A program made the position numbers and the translations under genes. This document shows positions 47,225 through 55,044 of a stretch of DNA of 64,000 bases, piece by piece. This DNA comes from Lysinibacillus fusiformis. GTDB lineage: Bacteria; Bacillota; Bacilli; Bacillales_A; Planococcaceae. Every line of letters starts with the position of its first letter. The stretch's first letter is position 1. The notes beneath the pieces are model-generated. The model had not been told where the DNA came from. It searched no databases and saw nothing but the letters and a program-made list of their open reading frames with translations. The stretch covers positions 1,054,001-1,118,000 of the forward strand of contig NZ_PDFK01000001.1 of NCBI RefSeq assembly GCF_002845985.1. The letters run 5' to 3'.

Positions 47225-48511
47225 TTATTCCTTTGTCTCAGCTACACGTGCCATGATTGTTTCACGTCGAATATCAGCGCCTAAATCACGTAATTTCTCA
47301 ATAAGTGAGCTATAGCCACGTTCAATATGATAGATATCCTGAACCTCTGTTTCGCCTTCAGCTAAGAGACCAGCTAAAACTAAAGCTGCACCCGCGCGAA
47401 GATCTGTAGCTGTTACCGTTGAGCCATGTAATTTACTCGGCCCTTTAATAATAGCTGTATTTCCTTCTACACGAGCATCTGCATTCATACGACGAAGCTC
47501 ATCAATATGTTTAAATCGAGCTGTATAAATAGTATCTGTTACTTTAGAAGAACCGAATGCCTGTGACATTAACACCGCAAGTGGCTGCTGAATGTCCGTT
47601 GGGAATCCGGGGTATACCAGCGTTTTGACATCCACTGCCTGTAATGTCGAGAGATCTGTTTTTGGTACATAAATACTTTCTTCACCAATTTCGATTTTCA
47701 CACCCATTTCACGAAGCTTTGCGATAATCGCTTCTAAATGCAGTGGAATAACGTTATCAATGGTAATACCATCACCAACTGCTGCAGCCATTATCAAAAA
47801 TGTAGATGCTTCAATGCGATCTGGTATAATCGTATGCTCGGTACCATGTAGCTCTTCTACACCTTCAATACGGATGACACTTGTACCTGCACCTTTAATA
47901 TTGGCCCCCATATTCGTCAGAAGTGTCGCTACATCGATGATTTCAGGCTCCTTTGCGGCATTTTCAATGACAGTCCGTCCCTTTGCAAGCACTGCTGCTA
48001 ACATAATATTAATCGTTGCCCCAACACTTGCTACATCTAAATAAATTTTTGCCCCAATCAATTCATCTGCACGTAAATAGATGGCTCCATGTTCATTGGT
48101 AATTTTAGCTCCCAATGCCTCAAAGCCTTTTATATGTTGGTCAATTGGTCGTGGTCCTAAAAAGCAGCCTCCAGGTAACCCTATGACTGCTTTCTTAAAA
48201 CGTCCAAGCATAGCACCCATTAAATAATAAGAAGCGCGTAACTTTTTCACGTTTCCATTTGGTAAAGGCAATGCAATCATATCTGTAGGATCAATTGTCA
48301 TTGTGCCATCCTCAAATGAAACTTCTCCACCAATTTCCTCTAATAAAGCCTTTAACGTCCAAGCATCTGAAATTTCGGGTATCCCCCCAATAGTCACTGG
48401 AGAGTTCGCCAAAATTGATGCAGGAATTAAGGCGACTGCACTATTTTTTGCACCACTAACTTTAATTGTACCTCGTAGACGATTTTCGCCAGTAATTTTA
48501 TAAACATCCAT
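47225..48511 (-). CDS. murAB: UDP-N-acetylglucosamine 1-carboxyvinyltransferase MurAB
   Basis: A 428-residue paralog of MurAA. The catalytic Cys116 is in [12 protein letters not shown], where MurAA has GGCAIGSRP, the feature that separates the two Firmicute groups. KNSAVALI near residue 22 and [11 protein letters not shown] are other motifs. ATG 48511 ([12 protein letters not shown]) follows GAGGGAG. In B. subtilis MurAB is the dispensable copy and MurAA the main one; the same is assumed here. It precedes glpX in transcription. Confidence 0.95.
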   Translation of the reverse strand: MDVYKITGENRLRGTIKVSGAKNSAVALIPASILANSPVTIGGIPEISDAWTLKALLEEIGGEVSFEDGTMTIDPTDMIALPLPNGNVKKLRASYYLMGAMLGRFKKAVIGLPGGCFLGPRPIDQHIKGFEALGAKITNEHGAIYLRADELIGAKIYLDVASVGATINIMLAAVLAKGRTVIENAAKEPEIIDVATLLTNMGANIKGAGTSVIRIEGVEELHGTEHTIIPDRIEASTFLIMAAAVGDGITIDNVIPLHLEAIIAKLREMGVKIEIGEESIYVPKTDLSTLQAVDVKTLVYPGFPTDIQQPLAVLMSQAFGSSKVTDTIYTARFKHIDELRRMNADARVEGNTAIIKGPSKLHGSTVTATDLRAGAALVLAGLLAEGETEVQDIYHIERGYSSLIEKLRDLGADIRRETIMARVAETKE

Positions 48512-48574
48512 TTTGCGTTCTCCCTCATGATTGGAAAGTAGTATTTTTTGCAATTGGCTCACTTTATAATCTTA

Positions 48575-49225
48575 TTATTCACCTTTTCTCGTATTCCAAT
48601 CCGTTAAAAATCCTTCAATTCCTTTTTCCGTTAATGGATGGTTGAAAAGTTGCTTTAATACTTTAAACGGTGTAGTTGAAATATGTGCGCCAGCTAAAGC
48701 TGCTGCTGTAACATGCTGAGGATGACGAACAGAAGCAGCAATAATTTGCGTATCGATATTATGAATGGTAAAAATATCTGCTATTGTTTCAATTAGCTCG
48801 ACACCATTTTGACCAATGTCATCTAAACGGCCGATAAATGGTGATACGTATGTAGCACCTGCACGCGCAGCCATTAATGCTTGGTTCGCACTAAAGATTA
48901 ATGTCACGTTTGTTTTAATACCTTTGTTTGCAAAGAAACGACATGCCTCTAATCCAGCTGGTGTCATTGGTAACTTTACTGTTATGTTTGGAGCAATCGC
49001 AGCTAATTCCAAACCTTCTTTAATCATACCTTCCGCATCAAGTGCAATAACTTCTCCGCTTACAGAGCCATCAACAAGCTCAGCTATTTCACGAAGACGA
49101 TCATGGAAAGAAACATTCTCTTCTTTAGCCACTAATGATGGGTTTGTTGTAACCCCTGATAAAATACCCCATGCATGTGCCTCTTTAATCTCTTCAAAGT
49201 TTGCTGTATCAATGAAAAATTTCAT
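48575..49225 (-). CDS. tal: Transaldolase-like / fructose-6-phosphate aldolase family protein
   Basis: A 216-residue small transaldolase (TalC/Fsa type). The Schiff-base Lys is in [18 protein letters not shown] near the N-terminus and [13 protein letters not shown] are family signatures. Such proteins either transfer dihydroxyacetone units (transaldolase) or cleave fructose-6-P; sequence alone does not decide. It lies between fbaA and murAB as in B. subtilis (ywjH). ATG 49225 has AGGAGG upstream. Confidence 0.92.
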   Translation of the reverse strand: MKFFIDTANFEEIKEAHAWGILSGVTTNPSLVAKEENVSFHDRLREIAELVDGSVSGEVIALDAEGMIKEGLELAAIAPNITVKLPMTPAGLEACRFFANKGIKTNVTLIFSANQALMAARAGATYVSPFIGRLDDIGQNGVELIETIADIFTIHNIDTQIIAASVRHPQHVTAAALAGAHISTTPFKVLKQLFNHPLTEKGIEGFLTDWNTRKGE

Positions 49226-49293
49226 TTTTATTTCCTCCTGATCATTTTTCTTATATTATTAAATATTTTCCAAAATTTCATTATTTCAAAAAC

Positions 49294-49329
49294 AAGAGAA
49301 GGTCGATTGAAAGCATCAACACTTCTCTT
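49294..49329 (-). terminator. Terminator of fbaA
   Basis: AAGAGAAG (49294-49301) pairs with CTTCTCTT (49322-49329); the minus-strand continuation is GTTTTTG. The loop is long (about 20 nt) and itself partly paired. Confidence 0.65.
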
Positions 49330-49375
49330 AGTATGTGTATTTAACTATGCTTTTGTAACATATTAAATGCAAAAA

Positions 49376-50230
49376 TTATGCTTTTTGTGCACTACCAAAT
49401 TCACGAATTTTACCAATAACCGTTGCCTTAATGGCTTCACGTGCTGGACCAAGGAATTTACGTGGATCGTAAACAACTTTGTCGTTGTCTAGAATTTCAC
49501 GGATTACTTTTGTTGCTTCAATTTGATTTTCAGTATTGACGTTGATTTTAGCTGTACCTAATGAAATGGAACGTTGAATATCCTTTGTTGGGATACCTGT
49601 ACCACCATGTAAGACAAGTGGAAGATCCGCTAATTTAGAGATTTCTTCCATTTCTTTAAAGCCTAAGTTTGGCTCTCCTTTGTAAGGACCATGTACAGAG
49701 CCAAGTGCTGGTGCTAAGCAATCGATGTCTGTCAGTTCAACCATTTTGCGGCATTCTTCTGGATTAGCATAAATAATACCACCGATTACGCCATCTTCAT
49801 CTCCACCAACTGTTCCTAATTCTGCTTCCACAGAAACGCCTTTAGCATGTGCGTATTCTACTACTTCTGAAGTAATTTTTACATTTTCCTCAAATGAGTG
49901 ATGTGATGCATCAATCATCACTGAAGTAAAGCCTGCATCAATTGCCTCTTTACATTTTGCAAAGCTAGAACCATGGTCAAGATGAATCGCTACAGGAACT
50001 GTAATACCGTAAGATTCCATTAAACCTTTTACCATATGAACAACGGAAATAAATCCGCCCATATATTTACCTGCACCTTCAGAAACACCAAGAATCACTG
50101 GAGATTTTTCTTCTTCAGCTGCTTGTAAAATTGCTTGAGTCCATTCAAGGTTATTAATGTTGAATTGACCAACCGCATAACCTTCTGCTTTTGCTTTAAT
50201 TAACATCTCTTTCATAGATACTAATGCCAT
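49376..50230 (-). CDS. fbaA: Class II fructose-1,6-bisphosphate aldolase
   Basis: A 284-residue zinc enzyme of glycolysis and gluconeogenesis. HLDHGSSF carries the catalytic Asp and a zinc His; [19 protein letters not shown] and HGGTGIP supply other metal and phosphate ligands. ATG 50230 ([13 protein letters not shown]) follows TGAGGAGG and gives the B. subtilis length; the longer frame is rejected. Upstream is a 96-bp tandem repeat that separates it from spo0F; its promoter must lie in or just after that array. Confidence 0.96.
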   Translation of the reverse strand: MALVSMKEMLIKAKAEGYAVGQFNINNLEWTQAILQAAEEEKSPVILGVSEGAGKYMGGFISVVHMVKGLMESYGITVPVAIHLDHGSSFAKCKEAIDAGFTSVMIDASHHSFEENVKITSEVVEYAHAKGVSVEAELGTVGGDEDGVIGGIIYANPEECRKMVELTDIDCLAPALGSVHGPYKGEPNLGFKEMEEISKLADLPLVLHGGTGIPTKDIQRSISLGTAKINVNTENQIEATKVIREILDNDKVVYDPRKFLGPAREAIKATVIGKIREFGSAQKA

Positions 50231-50288
50231 ACTAAAAATCCTCCTCATAGGACTATTCTTTACATAAACATGCCCCTCAATCATAGCA

Positions 50289-50325
50289 AAAATAATAGCC
50301 CCTGAAAAGCAGGGGCTATTATTTT
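50289..50325. other. Perfect 16-bp hairpin upstream of fbaA
   Basis: AAAATAATAGCCCCTG is fully complementary to CAGGGGCTATTATTTT across AAAAG. The right arm is the first part of the 96-bp repeat unit; the left arm is unique. It could terminate in either direction. Being in the fbaA 5' region, it may be an attenuator, or the fbaA promoter (TTTTCA-N17-TATGAT, overlapping the stem) may start after it. Confidence 0.6.
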
Positions 50326-50840
50326 CTACACGAAAGCGGAGGGCAACGTAGCGGCAGTGTCGCCAAAGTGTAGTGCAACGTAACGGCGGCGCTTGAACCT
50401 GAAAAGCAGGGGCTCTTATTTTCTACACGATAGCGCAGTGTAACGTAGCGACAGTGTCTGCCGTTGTGGAGTGCAACGCAACAGAGGCTTGCACCTGAAA
50501 AGCAGAGGCTCTTATTTTCTACACGATAGCGCAGTGTAACGTAGCGGCAGTGTCTGCCGTTGTGGAGTGCAACTCAACGAAGGCTTGCACCTGAAATGCA
50601 GGGGCTATTATTTTCTACACGATAGCGCAGTGTAACGTAGCGACAGTGTCTGCCGTTGTGGAGTGCAACTCAACGAAGGCTTGCACCTGAAATGCAGGGG
50701 CTCTTATTTTCTACACGATAGCCGCAGTATAACGTAGCGACAGTGTCTGCCGTTGTGGAGTGTAACTCAACAGAGGCTTGCACCTGAAATGCAGAGGCTC
50801 TTATTTTCTACACGACAGCATAGTGCAACACACTGAAATT
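50299..50840. repeat. 96-97-bp tandem repeat array
   Basis: CCTGAAA(A/T)GC recurs at 50301, 50398, 50494, 50590, 50686 and 50783, a period of 96-97 bp with five complete units and one partial. Each unit runs CCTGAAA-GCAGGGGCTCTTATTTT, CTACACGATAGCGCAGTGTAA, CGTAGCGACAGTGTCTGCCG and TTGTGGAGTGCAACTCAACG. The unit nearest fbaA is the most divergent. No reading frame or ribosome site is evident. Confidence 0.95.
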
Positions 50841-50875
50841 GAAGGCAATACCCTGTCGCTTCTTTCAAAATAAAC

Positions 50876-50912
50876 ATAAAAAACAGACCGTGTGTCCACT
50901 GTCTGTTTTTTA
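50876..50912 (-). terminator. Terminator of spo0F
   Basis: On the minus strand AAAAAACAGAC pairs with GTCTGTTTTTT around a 13-nt partly paired loop. The stem overlaps the spo0F stop codon. Confidence 0.85.
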
Positions 50913-51269
50913 CACCTGTAAAGCCTTATTTACTTCATCTCGCACCTCAAAAATATCAAATGGTTTTGTAAAGTAACGAATAGCTCCTAATTCTAAAGCT
51001 TCTTGCACTACATCCAATTCGCCATATGCTGTCATCATAAATACAGGTAACTTCGGAAATTTTTCTTTTAAGCGTTTCAAGATTTCAATACCGTCCATCC
51101 CTGGAATCTTCATATCCAGTAAAACACAATCCATCTGTTGCTCATCTGCATATTTTAATGCCTCTGAACCATTAGCCGCTAAATATGTAAGATAACCTTC
51201 CTTTTTCAACACTTCATTTAAAAGTAAACGAATTCCCTGCTGATCATCGACAATTAGTAATCGTTTCAC
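50910..51269 (-). CDS. spo0F: Sporulation phosphorelay response regulator Spo0F
   Basis: A 119-residue single receiver domain without output domain. Acidic pocket Asp8 and Asp9, phospho-acceptor Asp52 (LLDMKIPGMDGIEIL), Thr80 (MMTAYGELD) and Lys102 (YFTKPFD) are all in place. It takes phosphate from sporulation kinases and passes it to Spo0B, then Spo0A. It is divergent from ywjG as in B. subtilis. A sigma-H promoter is expected upstream, but I could not identify one with confidence. Confidence 0.95.
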   Translation of the reverse strand: MKRLLIVDDQQGIRLLLNEVLKKEGYLTYLAANGSEALKYADEQQMDCVLLDMKIPGMDGIEILKRLKEKFPKLPVFMMTAYGELDVVQEALELGAIRYFTKPFDIFEVRDEVNKALQV

Positions 51270-51377
51270 ATTTCATTCCGCCCTTTTTTAGTTTTATTCT
51301 TACACAAAAACTTTCTTTATTATGTATAATTCTCCTTTTTCAGCTTAATACCTTCTAGTATTATAAATTATCTGCTT

Positions 51378-51406
51378 TTGCTTTCTACCTTTTCCGCCCC
51401 TATAAT
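51378..51406 (+). promoter_or_regulatory. Promoter candidate for ywjG
   Basis: TTGCTT (51378-51383), 17 bp, TATAAT (51401-51406). The start of transcription would be only about 12 nt before the ywjG ATG, so the ribosome site GAGGTGGG would be at the very 5' end. Confidence 0.45.
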
Positions 51407-51424
51407 ATGGTTAGAGGTGGGAAC

Positions 51425-51955
51425 ATGTCAAAAATTCTAACAACACAATTAAGTGGATTATTACAAAGAATAACACAAAATGAAGAGGAGGCTATTGAGG
51501 AAACAGCAAGACTCCTTGCACAAGCAGCCATTGGAGAAGGTCATGTGTATTTCGCTTGCTTTGGTGAAATGCAAGTTATTGAATCCAATGCATCTCAAGC
51601 AGTTGAACCATTTAGCAAATTAGCTCCTTGGACTTTGAGTACAAGCTTAACTGAAGCTGATCGTGTTTGCATTTTTACACGCAGTGCGCACGATGAGGAG
51701 GCACTGGCTTTAGCTCAAGACTTAAATAAACGGTTTATTCCTTTCGCTGCTGTTGCGAGTGAAGTAGCGAATACGGAAAATCCTCTTGCAGATTTGGCCT
51801 ATACGTATGTTTCTACACGCGTTAAAGGTGGTTTATTGCCTAATGATTTAGGGCAAAGAATCGTTGTACCACATGCAATTGCTGGACTTTTTGTATATGA
51901 AGCAGTGAAAATTGCTTATGATGAAATGCTTGGTATTGATGAAGAAGAACTATAA
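51425..51955 (+). CDS. ywjG: DUF2529 protein YwjG
   Basis: A 176-residue soluble protein, possibly with a SIS-like fold, of the YwjG/DUF2529 family that separates spo0F from pyrG. ATG 51425 (MSKILTTQLSGLLQRI) follows GAGGTGGG; a GTG-type start six codons upstream overlaps that site. Notable stretches are EGHVYFACFGEMQVIESNA and GGLLPNDLGQRIVVPHAIAG. The function is unknown. It converges on pyrG and shares a bidirectional terminator with it. Confidence 0.85.
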   Translation: MSKILTTQLSGLLQRITQNEEEAIEETARLLAQAAIGEGHVYFACFGEMQVIESNASQAVEPFSKLAPWTLSTSLTEADRVCIFTRSAHDEEALALAQDLNKRFIPFAAVASEVANTENPLADLAYTYVSTRVKGGLLPNDLGQRIVVPHAIAGLFVYEAVKIAYDEMLGIDEEEL

Positions 51956-51965
51956 ACATTCATTT

Positions 51966-52004
51966 AAAAAGAGTTGTCTCATTAATAGAGAGACAACTCT
52001 TTTT
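51966..52004. terminator. Bidirectional terminator between ywjG and pyrG
   Basis: AAAAAGAGTTGTCTC pairs perfectly with GAGACAACTCTTTTT, with A and T runs on both sides. Confidence 0.95.
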
Positions 52005-52006
52005 GA

Positions 52007-53599
52007 TTATTTAAATGTTGCTCCGATAAAATCACGGAACAATGGTTGTGGACGATTTGGACGTGAAACTAGCTCTGGGTGGAATTGACATGCTACAAAG
52101 AAGTTGTTACCTGGTAGCTCAATAATTTCAACCAATTTGCCATCAGGGCTTGTACCTGAGAAGACAAGACCTGCTGCTTCCATTGCCTCACGATATTCAT
52201 TGTTAAACTCATAGCGGTGACGGTGACGCTCATAAACAAGCTCTTTACCGTATGCATTGCTTGCCTTTGAACCATCTTTCAATTTACATGGGTATAATCC
52301 TAAACGTAATGTACCGCCAATATCTACACTATCATTTTGATCTGGTAAGAAGTCGATAATTGGGTACTCTGTATTTGCATCAAGCTCTGTAGAATGTGCA
52401 CCTTTTAAACCAAGGACATTACGAGCAAATTCTATTGTTGCTAATTGCATACCTAAGCAAATACCAAGGAACGGTACATCATTTTCACGCGCATATTGTG
52501 TCGCTAAAATTTTCCCTTCAACACCACGATCACCAAAACCGCCTGGTACTAAAATGGCATCTGCACCTTTTAATAGTGAAGCAACGTTATCTGCATTGAC
52601 ATGTTCTGCATTAATCCAGTCAATTTCAATATCAGAGTTAAATGCGTAGCCCGCATGCTTTAATGCCTCAACTACTGAAATGTAAGCATCTTGTAGTTCC
52701 ACATATTTCCCTACTAATGCTACTTTTCTTTTATTTGGTAAGTTCTTCACTTTGTCTACCAGCTCGCGCCATTCTTCCATATCTGCCTCTGGTGCTTCAA
52801 TGCCAAAATGATCAAGAACGATATCATCAATATCTTGTGCATGCAGGTTTAATGGCACTTCATATAAATGCTCTGCATCACGAGATTCAATAATTTCATG
52901 TGGTTGCACATCACAGAATAATGCTAATTTCTCTTTCATATCTTGTGGTACTTCTTGTTCTGTACGTACGACGATAATATTTGGCTGGATACCTAAAGAG
53001 CGTAATTCTTTAACAGAATGCTGAGTAGGCTTTGTTTTCAATTCACCAGCTGCTTTAATATAAGGTATAAGTGTACAGTGAATATACATCACATTGTCAT
53101 GACCTAAATTTGTTTTCATTTGGCGAATCGCTTCAAGGAATGGCAATGATTCAATATCCCCTACTGTCCCACCAACCTCTGTAATAACAACGTCTGCATT
53201 AGTTTCACGACCAGCACGTTGGATACGGTCTTTAATTTCGTTTGTAATATGAGGAATTACTTGTACTGTTCCACCATTATAATCACCACGACGTTCTTTC
53301 TGTAATACAGATTGGTAAACGCGACCTGAAGTTACTGTAGAATGTTTCCCTAGGTTAATGTCAATGAAACGTTCATAATGTCCTAAGTCTAAATCAGCCT
53401 CAGCACCATCATCTGTTACAAAAACCTCACCATGTTGATAAGGGCTCATTGTACCTGGGTCAATATTGATATATGGGTCAAACTTTTGAATCGTAACTTC
53501 TAAACCACGGTTCTTTAATAAACGACCTAGAGATGCTGCAACAATCCCTTTTCCAAGTGATGATACAACCCCACCTGTTACAAAAATATACTTCGTCAT
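52007..53599 (-). CDS. pyrG: CTP synthase
   Basis: A 530-residue enzyme converting UTP to CTP with ATP and glutamine. The synthetase domain (about 1-265) opens with [13 protein letters not shown]; the glutamine amidotransferase domain has the nucleophile in FLGICLGMQ, and His/Glu in CQFHPE. The ATG at 53599 follows AAGGAGGA. Expression is probably controlled by the CTP-sensing leader at 53.9 kb. The rpoE-pyrG order is conserved. Confidence 0.97.
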   Translation of the reverse strand: MTKYIFVTGGVVSSLGKGIVAASLGRLLKNRGLEVTIQKFDPYINIDPGTMSPYQHGEVFVTDDGAEADLDLGHYERFIDINLGKHSTVTSGRVYQSVLQKERRGDYNGGTVQVIPHITNEIKDRIQRAGRETNADVVITEVGGTVGDIESLPFLEAIRQMKTNLGHDNVMYIHCTLIPYIKAAGELKTKPTQHSVKELRSLGIQPNIIVVRTEQEVPQDMKEKLALFCDVQPHEIIESRDAEHLYEVPLNLHAQDIDDIVLDHFGIEAPEADMEEWRELVDKVKNLPNKRKVALVGKYVELQDAYISVVEALKHAGYAFNSDIEIDWINAEHVNADNVASLLKGADAILVPGGFGDRGVEGKILATQYARENDVPFLGICLGMQLATIEFARNVLGLKGAHSTELDANTEYPIIDFLPDQNDSVDIGGTLRLGLYPCKLKDGSKASNAYGKELVYERHRHRYEFNNEYREAMEAAGLVFSGTSPDGKLVEIIELPGNNFFVACQFHPELVSRPNRPQPLFRDFIGATFK

Positions 53600-53875
53600 G
53601 AATAAATTCCTCCTTATGATGTTCTAAAATTACTAGCTCGCTTAGGGGGGAACAGAATCCTTTATATTCTAATACCCTAAAAAAAGAAAAGCCGAGAATG
53701 TCTACAAAAAATGTAGTCGATTCGAAGCTGTAATCGGTTCTATCTCTTTTCCACTTTCCTTTAAACCTTAAAACTCTAACATTTATCCAGTCACCGTTTA
53801 CTATACATCATGAATAAATCCAAACTTTTATATTCATTTCTGGATGAACGTATGGGAGAACTGAATATAGTTAAA
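53600..53875. other. Second half of the pyrG leader
   Basis: About 275 nt between the attenuator and the pyrG ribosome site. A second, imperfect minus-strand hairpin (near 53691-53728; CTACA/TGTAG core with flanking AAT/ATT) is followed by TTTTCTTTTTTTA, and a run of six C (minus strand, 53645-53650) lies close to the start codon. The functions of these are unknown. Confidence 0.4.
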
Positions 53876-53918
53876 AACAAAAAAACGCTCCTCCTGCATA
53901 GGTTTGCAGGGGGAGCGT
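53876..53918 (-). terminator. pyrG leader attenuator terminator
   Basis: On the minus strand ACGCTCC-CCCTGCA pairs with TGCAGG-AGGAGCGT and is followed by TTTTTTTGTTTT. The 5' arm contains GCTCCCCCTGC, the pyrimidine-rich strand that poly-G-extended transcripts pair with to prevent termination in the known B. subtilis pyrG mechanism. Confidence 0.85.
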
Positions 53919-53952
53919 ATTATATACACGGTCTTTCTCCTTCTTTTAAGGA

Positions 53953-53992
53953 GCCCAAGTAAAAGATTAAACGGAACCGTGATAGAAGTCAA
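53953..53992 (-). promoter_or_regulatory. pyrG promoter with GGGC transcription start
   Basis: On the minus strand TTGACT (53992-53987), 17 bp, TAATCT (53969-53964), then 7 bp to GGGC at 53956-53953. A GGGC start is the hallmark of CTP-dependent reiterative transcription at pyrG: with low CTP, polymerase slips on CCC and adds extra G residues, leading to antitermination. Confidence 0.75.
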
Positions 53993-54040
53993 GATTTTTT
54001 ACTCCATGCCTAATAGAAAGAAAATTCTAAGAGTACTGTA

Positions 54041-54583
54041 TTAGTTTTCTTCCTCTTCTTCGTCGAACTCTTCTTCCTCTTCATCAATAAAGTCTTCATC
54101 AATTTCTTCATCAATATCTTCGATTTCTTCATCGTCAAAATCGATTTCTTCTTTTTCTTCGTCCTCTTCTTCAATATCTTCTTCATCAACAAACTCTTCG
54201 AAGTCTTCGTCAAAGTCGATATCTTCTTCTTCTAAATCTACATCCTCATCAAGATCTTCATCATCAAAGGCAGCTTTAGATTTTTTCTTTTGAGTCTTAA
54301 CAGAAGGTGCTGTTTCTTCTTCAATTTGCTCTACTTTAAACCATTCACGTAGGCCCCATCCTGCTTCTTGATTATATAAGAAGCGGCCATCAATATTAAT
54401 ATCTGTATAAAATTGTAACAGACGGGATTTCATTTCTGCATCACTATAGCCCACAAGCTCTTGAATTAATTTTAGTAAATCATTAAAAGACACTGAGGCA
54501 CGTTTTTCATTTAAAATTGCATAAGCTAAGTTAATTAACGATTCTTCCGTTAATTGTTCCTTTGTCATTTCACGAAAATTCAA
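54041..54583 (-). CDS. rpoE: DNA-directed RNA polymerase subunit delta
   Basis: A 180-residue Firmicute-specific polymerase subunit. The N-terminal HARE-HTH winged domain (about 5-85, LLQFYTDINIDGRFLYN) is followed by a basic KKKSK patch and a long, nearly pure Asp/Glu tail (about 105-180). Delta speeds RNA release and recycling and sharpens promoter selectivity. TTG 54583 is preferred: AAGGAAG lies 8 bp upstream and the start LNFREMTKEQL fits homologs; GTG 54592 overlaps that site. It lies upstream of pyrG as in B. subtilis. Confidence 0.93.
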   Translation of the reverse strand: MNFREMTKEQLTEESLINLAYAILNEKRASVSFNDLLKLIQELVGYSDAEMKSRLLQFYTDINIDGRFLYNQEAGWGLREWFKVEQIEEETAPSVKTQKKKSKAAFDDEDLDEDVDLEEEDIDFDEDFEEFVDEEDIEEEDEEKEEIDFDDEEIEDIDEEIDEDFIDEEEEEFDEEEEEN

Positions 54584-54735
54584 TTCGTGCACTTCCTTTC
54601 CCTCATCACAATGGACGTTTTAAAATTACATGGTGCTTTATTTTCCAAGCGCAGCAAAAAAGGCCACGCAAAAGGTACTTTCTATACATAAGCATAATAC
54701 CCATTATATACAAAGTTTTAGCCCCTTTGCTAGCT

Positions 54736-54894
54736 TCAATTACTGTTTTTTATATTACGCATTTTTTTTATTCCAAGATAAAACAAATAAACAGATAATA
54801 GTAGTAAAGGAATAGCGCCAATTTGCTTATTATACAGGAAAATGGCTACCAATACTAAAGCTAATATAATTATGTAGTGAATAAATGATTTCAT
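54736..54894 (-). CDS. Small two-helix membrane protein, 52 residues
   Basis: A short frame from ATG 54894 to TGA 54736, preceded by GGGGAGG about 11 bp upstream. The product begins MKSFIHYIIILALVLVAIFL and has two hydrophobic helices (about 4-21 and 27-42) split by YNKQIGA, with a basic C-terminus (KKMRNIKN). The Arg/Lys-rich end suggests both termini are cytoplasmic. It lies between icmF and rpoE, same strand. No family recognised; good ribosome site and clean topology support a real gene. Confidence 0.65.
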   Translation of the reverse strand: MKSFIHYIIILALVLVAIFLYNKQIGAIPLLLLSVYLFYLGIKKMRNIKNSN

Positions 54895-54935
54895 CCCTAC
54901 TGCGCCTCCCCTTTTTTTACATTTCTATTATAACG

Positions 54936-54972
54936 AAAATAAAAAGAAGTGCCTAATCTTAAGACTAGACAC
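54936..54972 (-). terminator. Terminator of icmF
   Basis: On the minus strand GTGTCTAGTCTT pairs with AAGATTAGGCAC through G-T wobbles and is followed by TTCTTTTTATTTT. It lies about 70 bp after icmF. Confidence 0.7.
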
Positions 54973-55044
54973 TAGAAACTAGAGAAGCTTGTTACATAAA
55001 TTAGAAAAAAATGTTAGAAAAAAAGCAGTTTTGAATGTCTACAA

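Noticed and set aside
50299..50840. CRISPR array or coding repeat
   Set aside because: The whole 96-bp unit repeats, with no variable spacer; stops are frequent and no ribosome site is seen.
51270..51377. Sigma-H promoter for spo0F
   Set aside because: Expected from B. subtilis, but no pair of elements with correct spacing could be found with confidence.
54010..54213. Lys-rich frame of 67 codons over the rpoE acidic tail
   Set aside because: It is a same-strand frame-shifted shadow of the Asp/Glu-rich codons of rpoE, with no start signal.
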